The translations under genes were made by a program, and so were the position numbers. Shown here piece by piece: positions 24,262 through 35,200 of a stretch of DNA of 64,000 nt. This DNA comes from Alphaproteobacteria bacterium (GTDB taxonomy: Bacteria > Pseudomonadota > Alphaproteobacteria > Caulobacterales > Parvularculaceae), in NCBI GenBank assembly GCA_016125455.1, contig WGLS01000001.1:310001-374000 (forward strand), given 5' to 3'. Within the stretch, counting starts at the first letter, position 1. Every line of letters starts with the position of its first letter. The notes under the pieces are model-generated. The model saw only the letters and a program-made list of their open reading frames with translations, did not search any database and was not told the DNA's origin.

Positions 24262-25749
24262 ATGCGCAGCGTAAAGACACAGTTCTACAGAATTTGCTTC
24301 TGTCTTGCCGTCCTGCTTCTTATGGGCGTGTGGCAGCACGACTTTGTCATTACGTCCGTAAGCGCCAACCCAGCGCTGAACCTGATCATTTTCGGCACTT
24401 GCCTTTTCGGCCTGACGCTGATTTTCAGCGCCACGGGAATGCTGACGAACGAATACAAAGCCTTTTACGCCCTTGTCGAACAGTATGACGACGTGAAGCA
24501 CGCGGATTCCGCGCAGGCTGCGGACCCACTTTGGCGATACTACCGTTGCGCTCAGTTCGGCGTGCCATTCAGGAAGCCACAAATCCTCGGTCAGTCCTAT
24601 CAGCTGATTTCCGGGCAGCTGTACCGGGAAAACGACCTGTCGATCTCGGCATCAACGATGCAGACCCTGCTTGACGGCATTGACGAACGTCTCAGCGAAC
24701 AGAAATCACTGATCGCTTACGTCTCGGGCATTTTGATTTTCCTCGGACTGATCGGCACGTTCCTTGGCTTGATGATTACGCTTGCGTCGGTCGGTGACAT
24801 TCTGGGCGGGCTGAACCTCGGCGCCGGCGATCCGACGGAAATGATCTCGAACTTAATGACAAACCTGCAGGTGCCGCTTGGCGGCATGGCGACAGGCTTC
24901 TCATCTTCGCTGTTCGGCCTCATCACGTCGCTGACGATCAGCCTGATGCTGCAACTGGTCTCGCGCGCGGGCGGATCGCTAAAGGCCGAATTCTCCGACT
25001 GGCTGGCCGATATTGTTACTCTGCAGGAGGGCGCTCAGGAAAAGACCGACGTAACGCTCGACGGGCTGCCGCTGGCGATGTGGTCAAAGCGGGCGGGTCC
25101 GAATGGTCAGCCACAGTCGCCCGCTGAGGCCGCTGCGGGCATGACGAATTCGCAGTTCGAAGAGCGTCGACTTGCGCTGTTGATGCGCGCCGCCCGGCAC
25201 GCCGTCATGTCGACGAACCGGCACTCACGCGAAATGAGCAAGCTCTCCCAGTCGGTTACGTCGCTTGTCCGGGAAGCGCGCGTGAGCCAGGAATTCATGT
25301 ATGACGTCGCCGATGGCCTGCAGGTAATGATCGAGCAAAATAAGATCATTCACCTCACCCTCGCTCGCACCATTGATGCGTTCGAGCAGGTCGCCAAGAA
25401 CGCTGACGTCCGGGCGGAAATCGCAGAACTGACGGGACTCATGTCGACGCAGCTTGAAACGCGCGATGCCCGACTGACCAAAGCGCTCCGACAAACTTAC
25501 CAGAAGGTTGCAGAAATGACGACGCCGACCGTCGTCGAGGACGTCGAAATCATCAAAGAGGGCGATCTTCTAGCGCAGGAATTCAAGCGCAAAACCGTCG
25601 ACCTGAACGTCAGACAGCTGCACAAACTGCTCGAACTTGCAAACAAGCTTGATCGTGCGGCGGAAGCCGCCTCGTCGCGACCGAACCAGGCTCGCGAAGG
25701 CGCTGGCTCGGCGCAGCCGCGGCGGAGGCGGTCAGGAGATTCGCTATGA
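24262..25749 (+). CDS. MotA/TolQ/ExbB-like proton-channel protein
   Basis: 495 residues. Two N-terminal membrane helices (about 9-26 and 38-60), a cytoplasmic loop, then two more (about 153-178 with FLGLIGTFLGLMITL, and 205-232 with GGMATGFSSSLFGLITSLTISLML), the MotA/TolQ/ExbB arrangement. The C-terminal 250 residues are helical and cytoplasmic, ending in a basic Arg-rich tail. Such proteins pair with a MotB/ExbD-type subunit, here encoded divergently, and convert proton flow into motion. It overlaps the PilZ-like gene by ATGA. Not a standard flagellar MotA; comparable to SiiB by context. Confidence 0.85.
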   Translation: MRSVKTQFYRICFCLAVLLLMGVWQHDFVITSVSANPALNLIIFGTCLFGLTLIFSATGMLTNEYKAFYALVEQYDDVKHADSAQAADPLWRYYRCAQFGVPFRKPQILGQSYQLISGQLYRENDLSISASTMQTLLDGIDERLSEQKSLIAYVSGILIFLGLIGTFLGLMITLASVGDILGGLNLGAGDPTEMISNLMTNLQVPLGGMATGFSSSLFGLITSLTISLMLQLVSRAGGSLKAEFSDWLADIVTLQEGAQEKTDVTLDGLPLAMWSKRAGPNGQPQSPAEAAAGMTNSQFEERRLALLMRAARHAVMSTNRHSREMSKLSQSVTSLVREARVSQEFMYDVADGLQVMIEQNKIIHLTLARTIDAFEQVAKNADVRAEIAELTGLMSTQLETRDARLTKALRQTYQKVAEMTTPTVVEDVEIIKEGDLLAQEFKRKTVDLNVRQLHKLLELANKLDRAAEAASSRPNQAREGAGSAQPRRRRSGDSL

Positions 25750-26219
25750 AAGTCCTTGTCGCGATAAGCTCTATACTGAAGAGAAAAGCTGCGCCGAAAG
25801 CCGACGCCGCAGGAGACAATCCCGCGCAGTCTACAAGCCGGTCAGCGGACAAGCTGCACCAGGAGTTGCTGAAAGACGCGCAGCGCAACGCGCACAAGCG
25901 TCGTGACGAGCGCCAGGAGTTGTCGGCCATTGCGGAGTTATCGATCCCTGATAAGGGCTTCTCGATTGACGGCGTAATCTCAGAAGCATCGAGAGGCGGA
26001 CTGACGTTCCGGCCGGCAACTAGCTACATAATTGCTCGTGACGGCGAGCGCGTCCAGGTGATCGCAGACCTCATCAAACGAACCGGCATCATTAGGTCAA
26101 CGCGCGTCAACGGCTACGGCGTTCAGTTGCTTGAGCCACTGTCAAATGCGGATCTCGCGAAACTGCGAGACGCCAGCGTTGACCTGTCGATGGCGACTTT
26201 CGAGAACGACGCCGCCTAG
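25746..26219 (+). CDS. PilZ-like c-di-GMP-binding protein
   Basis: 157 residues, soluble. After a basic N-terminus, residues 52-56 are RRDER (RxxxR) and residues 80-85 are EASRGG, the PilZ (D/N)xSxxG motif with Glu for Asp. Between and after are the expected beta strands (SIDGVISEAS, GLTFRPA, GYGVQLLEPLS). PilZ proteins bind cyclic-di-GMP. Its ATG overlaps the MotA-like stop and has AGGAG seven bases upstream, so the two are one operon. I infer c-di-GMP control of the channel or of the adjacent adhesin. The Glu substitution lowers certainty. Confidence 0.65.
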   Translation: MKVLVAISSILKRKAAPKADAAGDNPAQSTSRSADKLHQELLKDAQRNAHKRRDERQELSAIAELSIPDKGFSIDGVISEASRGGLTFRPATSYIIARDGERVQVIADLIKRTGIIRSTRVNGYGVQLLEPLSNADLAKLRDASVDLSMATFENDAA

Positions 26220-26280
26220 CGGGCGGGGGACGGACGAGCTCGTTGCGCATTGACCGTCGGGCGACAACGAACCGGCTTGA

Positions 26281-29200
26281 TCATACTGTCACCACGTCAA
26301 GTTGAGTACCATCTGTGTACGTATATGTTGTCACGCTTCCAACCGTGTTCACCGTATCGTATCCCAGCGCGACATTGACGGAATCGCCGCCGTTCACCAG
26401 CAGCGTCAGATAATTGTTCGCGTCTGTAACGCTGTCGATCAGTGACTCATTGAGGTCAAGGTCGGCGGTGACGCCTCCGTCCCTGAAGTCGATGATCTCG
26501 ATGTTGGACAGCACGTCGAATAGTCCAATTTCATCGACCGCGCCCGCCCCCGTCAGATATACCGTATCGACGCCAGCGCCGCCATCGATGCTGGCGCCGG
26601 CATAGGTAATCGCGCCATCATCGAGATTGAATGTGTCGTCTCCAATGCCGCCATCTGCGATGTCGGCGCCGCTATCGAGAATGATCGTGTCTGAGCCGTC
26701 GCCGCCATAGAGGTGATCGGTGTCGGCGCCGCCATCCAGCGTATCGTCTCCAATGCCGCCATAAATCGTGTCATCGTTCGATCCGCCATCAAGGACATCG
26801 GCGCCTGCGTCGCCGTAAATGAGGTCGAGTCCATTGCCGCCGTCGATCGTGTCGGCCCCGCCGCCGCCAAGCACCGTGTCGTCGCCATTGTTTGCGTTCA
26901 CGCTCTCGGCAGCGGAAGTCATGACGAGCAGATTGGACGCGCCGGTTGGCGACGTGGTTGCGCCTGCAAGGCTTAAAAGCGCGCCGTTGAAATCAATCGT
27001 TTCGATGTCGACCAGCGTGTCCGCGCCTTCGTTGCCGTCAGCGACGTTAAGGTCGGTCACGACGAACGAACCGCCTGCGCTTTCAACCATGTAGTCGCTT
27101 CGCGCCCCGCTATATCGTGCGACGTCAGCGTCTGTCCCGCCATCGAGAGAGTCGTCGCCAAGTCCGCCTTCGAGCGTGTCGGCGCCGGCGGCGCCAAGAA
27201 GCGTTTCCGCCGCCGCTACGCCGACAATGTCGTCGTCCCCGCCGCCGCCATCAACGTAGGCGAGACCACCCCCAAGAGTGATGGCGTCGCCATTCGATGA
27301 GCCTAGCAGCCGCTCAACATTGACAATCACGTCGCCCGCGGCATCGCCGCCGGCGAAGGAGTTTGTAGAAAGATTGATTGTGACCGCCGTCGAGCCGGCA
27401 TACGACGCAAAGTCTGCGGTGCCCGCCCCGCCATCAATTGAGTCCGCGCCAGCGCCGCCAATCAGCGTATCCGCGCCGTCTCCGCCTATAAGCGTATCGT
27501 CTGATGCGGCGCCGGTCAGCGCATCATCGCCGCCCGCACCATCTGCATAAGCTACGCCGGCGCCAAGCGTGATGGCGTCGCCATTCGAAGAGCCCGTGAT
27601 GCGCTCGACGCCCGAAATGGCGTCGCCTGCCGCATCGCCGCCGGCAAAGGAATTCGTAGACAGATTTATTGTGACAGCGGCGGAGCCCCCGTAGGAAACG
27701 ACGTCCGCAGCTCCGGCGCCGCCGTCGAGCGTGTCCGCGCCAGCGCCGCCAACCAGCGTATCCGCCCCATCTCCGCCAATCAGCGTGTCTGTTGCGCCAG
27801 AACCGGTCAGCAGGTCATTGCCACCGAGGCCTTCGACATAATTGGCGGCGCCGCCAAGCGTGATCTCATCATCGTTCGATGAACCAAGTAGCCGCTCCAC
27901 ATTGACGATAGCGTCACCCGCGGCGGCCCCGCCAGCGAAGGCGTTCGTCGCCAGGTTAATCGTGACCGCCGCTGAGCCGGCGTATGACACGACATCATCC
28001 GCGCCGCCGCCGCCGTCGAGCACATCCGCTCCAGCGCCGCCAATCAGGGTATCAGCGCCGAGGCCGCCGATAAGCGTATCCGCGGACCCGGAACCCGTCA
28101 GCTCATCATCTCCGTCTGCGCCATCCGCAAGGACTACGCCGCCGCCGAGCGTGATGGCGTCGCCATTGGACGACCCCGTAATGCGCTCGACCCCGGTCAC
28201 TGTATCGCCAGCAGCATCGCCGCCAGCGAAGGCGTTCGTGGCCAGGTTGATCGTGACCGCGGCAGAGCCCGCAAAAGAGACGACATCGGCCGAGCCAGCG
28301 CCCCCGTCGATCGAGTCCGCGCCCGCGCCGCCGACCAGCGTGTCCGCTCCGGCGCCGCCGATCAGCGTGTCCGCCGCGCCGGAACCTGTAATGGCATCGT
28401 CGCCGTCCGCACCGTCTGCATACGCTGCGCCACCGCCAAGCGTGATGGCGTCGCCGTTTGAGGAAGCGAGGATCCGCTCAACATTGATAACTGTATCCCC
28501 CGCGGCATCGCCGCCAGCGAAGGAACTTGTGGCCAGGTTGATCGTGATCGCCGCAGACCCGGCATAGGAGACAATGTCAGCTGGCCCTGCGCCGCCGTCG
28601 ATCACGTCCGCGCCGGCGCCGCCAATCAGGGTATCCGCGCCGTCCCCGCCAACAAGCGTATCGCCGCCGCCGGCCCCGCGCAGCACATCCGCTGCGACGC
28701 CGCCGGTTAAGGAGTTGTCGAGCCCGTCTCCCGTCAGATCGCTCGCGGCAGTCGCCGACCCAATCAAATGTTCAATATCGATGAGGATATCGCCTTGCGC
28801 GTCGCCGCCCGCGCCGCTGCCGCCGAGCGTCACTGTCACGCCGGACGACGATGCCGAGTAGTCCGCCGTATCGAGGTTCGCGCCGCCGTCGAGTACGTCA
28901 GCACCGGCGCCGCCGATAAGCGTGTCGTCGCCAACGCCGCCAACGAGCAGGTCGTCGGCCGAGCCGCCATCAAGGAAGTCGGCGTCGGCTTCGCCCCGCA
29001 AGGTATCGGCGCCGCCAGCGCCGCGGAGCGTGTCGCCGCCACCGCCGCCGAAGAATTCATTTGAGAACCCATCGCCCGTCAGGCTGTCTCCGGAAACGCC
29101 CCCGATGATATTCTCTATGCCAACGAGCGTATCGTTCGCCGCGTTGCCGCCGGAGGCGACGCCGCCGCCAAGGTCGATCGTCAGAGCCGATCCTTCTGCG

Positions 29201-32200
29201 GAGTAGTCGGCAACGTCAATGTCCGTACCGCCATCGAATAAGTCAGATCCGATCCCGCCAATAAAGCGATCCGCGCCAGCGCCGCCAAGCAGGACGTTCG
29301 TACCCGCTCCGCCTGCCAATGTGTCGGCGCCGTCGCCGCCAGCGAGCGTGTCATCGCCGCCATCGCCATCGAGGCTGTCGCCGGAGGCACCGCCTGAAAG
29401 GCTGTTGTCGAGAGAGTCGCCAATGATCGTGTCGGCAAAGTCCGATCCCAGTACATTCTCAACGCCATCGTATGCGTCGCCCGAGGCGTCGCCGCCGGCG
29501 CCGCCTGTCGCCAGGTTGACGACGACTGATAAGCCGCCAGCGTAATTTGCGGTGTCGTTTCCGACGCCGCCGACTAGGCTATCCGCGCCGGCGCCCCCCA
29601 CGAGCGTGTCGTCGCCATCCCCGCCGGACAGGGTATCCGCGCCATCGCCGCCGGAAAGACTGTCGCCTGAAAGTCCGCCTTGTAGCGAATTGTCATCGCT
29701 GTTTCCGACAATCGTGTCCGCGAAGTCCGTACCGATAACATTCTCGACGTTGGTCAGCACATCGCCGGCGGCAAGTCCGCCCGCCCCCGCGACTCCATCA
29801 AGCCGGAGATTGATTGCACTGCTTGCCGAGTAGTCTGCTGTATCGACGCCGCTGCCGCCATCGATGGTATCCGAGCCGTCGCTTGCAAGAATGAGGTCGT
29901 TGTCCGCTCCTCCAAGAAGCGAGTCCGCGCCTGCTTCGCCATCAAGCGTGTCGGCGCCGTCGCCCCCGGCGAGCGTATCGCCCCCGTCGCCGCCAAGCAG
30001 TTGATCGTCGCCCGCAGCGCCGTCAAGACTGTTCGCGACGCCATTGCCGGCAAGCGTGTCGCCGTTTGAGGAGCCTATAAGGTTTTCGATCGACGAAAGG
30101 ACATCGCCGACCGCGTCGCCGCCCGAGAGCGCTCCGCCAAGGGCGATATTTACCGCGATGGAGCCGGCATAGCTTGCCGTATCCTGACCATCACCCCCTT
30201 CAATGATATCGCCGCCGCCGCCGCCGCGCAGGGTGTCGTCGCCAAGACCGCCGGTCAGCGTGTTGGAGGCGCCGTCGCCGACGAGGCTATCAGCGCTCGC
30301 GGATCCAACGACCCGTTCGAATTCAAAAAGCTGATCGCCCGCTGCGTCGCCGCCAGCGCCTGAATTCGTGGCGAGGTTGACTGTCACGCCGCTAGCCGAG
30401 GTCGAGTAGTCCGCCGTATCGACGCCGTCGCCGCCGGTGAGCGAGTCGGCGCCGGCGCCGCCGACGATTGTGTCATCGCCGAACTCGCCATCAATCGAGT
30501 CGGCGCCGCCTGCGCCATTGATCCAATCGGCGCCTGTATGGCCGGTCAGAACGTCACCGTTCGACGATCCGATCAGCCGTTCAATATCGATCAGTATGTC
30601 GCCCGCGCCATCGCCGCCGATCCCGACCGTCATGCCATCCAGGTTGACATTAACCGCCGCAGAGCCGGCATAATCGACCGTGTCGGTGTCCGCGCCGCCG
30701 TCGAGCGTATCGGCGCCGGCTCCGCCGACTAGGCTGTCATCGCCGACGTCGCCCTGAAGGCTGTCGTCGCCGCCGCCGCCAGTAAGCGTGTCATTCGCAA
30801 GGCCGCCAACGATAACGTTCCCTTGCTCGTCGCCGGCGATTGCATCCGCGAAATCCGTACCCGTCACGTTCTCGACGCCGTTGAACCGGTCGCCTGTAGC
30901 TTCGCCGCTCGTTCCGCCAGTGGCGAGGTTCAGGCTGACGCCGCTGCCCGCAGCGGAATAGTCCACGAGATCTTCGCCAAGACCGCCGATCAGGCTGTCT
31001 GCGCCGAGGCCGCCGATAAGGGTATCATCGCCTGCATCGCCGTCGAGAGTTTCTCCCAGCGCAGCGCCGACGATGCGGTCGGCAAAGTTGGACCCCAGAA
31101 CAACATCAATGCCTGATAGGACGTCTCCGTCGGCTTCGCCGCCGACGCCAGTTGCGCCGTTGAGGTAGACTTCGACGGCGCTTGAGTCCCGATAGTCAAC
31201 CGTATCCGCGCCAGCGCCGCCTGCAATGGTGTCCGCGCCCGCCGACCCGTCTATCGTGTCGTCCCCGCCGCCGCCGTCGATGCTGTTGTCAAGGCTGTCG
31301 CCGTCAAGCGTATCGGCGAACGCCGTGCCGATGATGCTTTCGAAATTGGAGATCACGTCGCCAGCCGCGGCGCCGCCAACGGCGTTCGTTTCCAGGTTGA
31401 CGGACACAGCGCCGCCTAGTGCGGCATAATCCAGGATGTCGACGCCACTGCCGCCATCCATGCTATCGGCGCCCGCGCCGCCAACGAACCGGTCGTCCCC
31501 GTCGTCGCCGGACAGGAGATCATCGCCGGCGCCGCCTATGATGATGTCGGCGCCCGAGCCGCCGAAGATCGTATCGTTCTCGGCGCCGCCGTCGAGGCTA
31601 TCGTCGTTGTTGCCGCCTTCAAGGCTGTCGGCGCCCGCCTCGCCCAGAAGCGTGTCGTCGCCGAGCCCGCCGACCAGGGTATCGGAATCATCGCCGCCAA
31701 CGAGCGAATCATCGTCCGATCCACCGATGAGGCTGTCCGCGCCGGCCGCCCCGAGGAGCGTATCGTCGCCCGATCCGCCCGTGAGGGTGTTTGCGACGCC
31801 GTCGCCAGCGACAAGATCGCTGCCGTCGCCGCCGACGACATTTTCGATAGACGTATACGTATCGTTGGCGGCGTCCCCGCCGGCGCCGAGGCCGGTCGCG
31901 AGGTTAATGTTCATCCCCGCCGTATCCGTCGAATAGTCAACCGTGTCGGCCCCGTCGCCGCCGTCAAAGTCGTCTCCCGCCGCTCCGACGCCGCCGCCCA
32001 GCGTGTCGTCGCCGGCGCCGCCGAACAGGTCGTTCGCGCCGCCGTCGCCAAACAGTGTGTCATTGCCGGATCCGCCGACCAGGTTTTCGATCGAGTTGAG
32101 ATCGTCGCCGCTGGCAAAGCCGAAATTTGCTGCATCCGTAAACAGATCAATTTGCACGCCGGCTGTATCGTCGCCATAATCGGCGGTGTCGATGCCGGCG

Positions 32201-35200
32201 CCGCCATCAAGGACATCTCCCCCGGCGCCGCCTCTCAAGGTATCGCTGGAAGCGCCGCCGGTCAGTGTATTGGCGCTTGCATTGCCGTAGAGCGTGTCCG
32301 CCGCGTTAGTGCCAATGACGCGTTCGATATTGACGTAGGTATCGCCTTGCGCATCCCCGCCGGCGCCTGTCCCGGCAAGCAGGTCAATGAACACGGCGCT
32401 CGCTTGGTAAGAGAAACTTATCTGGTCGAACCCACCCGATCCGCCATCGATTGAATCCGCTCCGGCGCCGCCGAACAATTGGTCGTCGCCGCCGCCGCCG
32501 AGCAACGTGTCGGCGCCGTCGCCGCCTTCAAGGCTGTCATTGTTGTTCCCGCCGTCGAGTAGATCATCGCCTGCATCGCCAAAGAGCGTATCGGAATCAT
32601 CCTCGCCGTAGAGCGCGTCGGCGTCGTCGCCGCCCCGGATCGTGTCGTTGTCTGAACCGCCGTACAGCGTATCCGCGCCCGCGCCGCCAATGATCGAGTC
32701 GTTGCTGTTCTCGCCCCGAATAACATCGCTGCCGCCCTCGCCCAACAGCGTATCATTGCCATTGCCGCCGCGGATATCATCGTCGCCATCGCCGCCGGCG
32801 ATTGAGTCATTGCCGAGGAGGCCCTGAAGCACGTTCGCCAGACTGTCGCCGATGATCGTATCCGCCGAATGCGTACCGATGACGTTTTCTATGCTGGTGT
32901 ACTGATCGCCATTGGAATCGCCGAGGGAGCCGACGCCTGTCGCGAGGTTGACGTTCACAGAACCGGCGTCGAATTCATACTGGACCGTATCCGACCCGCT
33001 GCCGCCGTCGAGGCTGTCGGCGCCGCTCCGCGCATGCAGGATGTCATTGCCAAGGCCGCCGATCAGCGTGTCAGCATTGTTGGTGCCCCAAAGGGTGTCA
33101 TCGTAGGTAGAGCCGATAAGAATCTCGGCCTCTAGAATAATATCTCCCTGGGCGTGGCCGCCCGACCCGACGTCGCCGCTAAGCCGGATATTCACAGCCG
33201 CATTCGACGCCGTGTAGTCGACCGTATCGACGCCGAAACCGCCCTCCATACGGTCGGCGCCCAGACCGCCAACAAGCGTATCGTTGCCGCCGGCGCCGGG
33301 AGCGCCCTCATCGTCGCCATAAAGAGTATCGTCGCCGTCGCCGCCAGTCAGTATATCGGAATCCAGCAGGCCACGGAGGATATTGTTGGCGCCGTCGCCG
33401 GTAAGAATATCGCCAAAGTTTGACCCTTCGAGACGCTCGATCCCGACATAGACGTCGCCCGCTGCATCGCCGGTATTGCCGCCAGGAGACCCGAGGTCGG
33501 CAGCTACGCCTGATGCGGACTCCCGGTAGGAGGCGGTGTCCGAACCGCCGCCGCCATCGAGCGTATCGGCGCCCCCATTGCCAATCAGGGTGTCGGCGCC
33601 AAGTCCGCCTTCTAGCAAGTTGGCATTGTTGTCGCCGGAAATAGTATCGCTGAGGCCCGAACCAATGACATTCTCAATTGATGTCAGCGTATCGCCGGTC
33701 GCGTCGCCGGCGCCGCCAAGCCCCAGCGCGAGACTGACGTTGATCGCAAAGCTGGACGCTGAGTAGTCAGCCGTATCCGAACCTGCGCCGCCATCGAGGC
33801 TATCGCCGCCAACGCCGCCGATCAGCGTATCGTTTTCGAGGCCGCCGAACAGATCATTATTGGCCCCATCGCCAACGAGCGTATCGGCGTAGTCGGAACC
33901 AATGACATTCTCGATCGTGGCGTAGGAGTCGCCCTGAGCGTCGCCGCCAGCGCCAACGCCTGCAAGACTCACATTTACAGCCGCGCCGGATGCAGCGTAG
34001 TCCGCAGTGTCGTCGCCGTCGCCGCCAATCAGTACGTCGGCCCCGGCGCCGCCGCGCAAGAGATCGTCCTGCGATCCACCTGTCAGCGTATCGACGCCAT
34101 CGCCGCCTTCAAGCGTGTCGGAGCCCGCGCCGCCATCTAGGCTGTCGTCTCCAATGTCCCCACGGATGATGTCGTCCTGATCATTGCCGCGCAGGACATC
34201 GTTGTCGGCGCCGCCTTCAATCGTGTCGGCGCCGTCCCCGCCATCAATAGTATCGTCGCCGGCGTCTCCAAACAGTTCGTCTGCGCCAATTCCGCCAGCG
34301 ATGACGTCCGCGCCGCCGCCGCCTGTGATGGAATCGTCGCCGCCGCCGCCGCCGGAAAGGGTGTCGGCGCCGGCGCCGCCGCGGATCGTATCATTGCCGT
34401 CGTAGATCGTTGCGGGGCCACTGCCCTGGTTCTGGCCACCGACAATGCTCACGCCGGAATCGTCCGCAGTAAGACTGTCTGCGAAGACGGAGCCATATAG
34501 CTCCTGAATGTTCGACAGATCGTCGCCTTCGGCGTCGCCGCCCGAGTTCACGTTCGTGAGGAGATTGACCGCGACGGCAGCGCCCGAGTCGGCATAAGTG
34601 ATCCGGTTGACGCCAGCGCCGCCGTCCACCGTATCAGCGCCGGCGCCGCCGGTGATCGTGTCGTCGCCGTCGCCAGCATCAATAACGTCATCGCCTGCAT
34701 CGCCAAAAAGAATGTCGGCGCCAGCATCGCCCACGATCGTATCATCATCAGCGCCGCCGCGAAGGGTGTCGTTGCCGCCGCGACCGTCGATAAGGTTTGC
34801 GCCTGCATCGCCGGTGATTGAGTCCGCGCCGGCGGAGCCGAGTACGTTCTCGATGCCGGTGAGCGTATCGCCCTGCGCATCCGAATTGTTGTTAGCGTTG
34901 GTCGTCAGGTTCACTACGACCCCGCCAGAGGTGACATAGGAGACCGTATCGATCCCTGCGCCGCCGTCGATCGAGTCCGCACCCCCTGCACCCTCAAGCG
35001 TGTCATCGCCGCCGCCACCCGCCAGGGTATTGTTCGCGTCGTCGCCAAATATGCTGTCCGCGAAATTCCCGCCGATCACCGCTTCAATATTCGAAACGGC
35101 ATCTCCATCGGCAAAGCCGCCGGAATGGGTGTTTGTTTCAAGATTGATGCTGACCGCCGTTGAACCGGAATAGTCGACAACATCGTTTGCGCCGTCGCCG

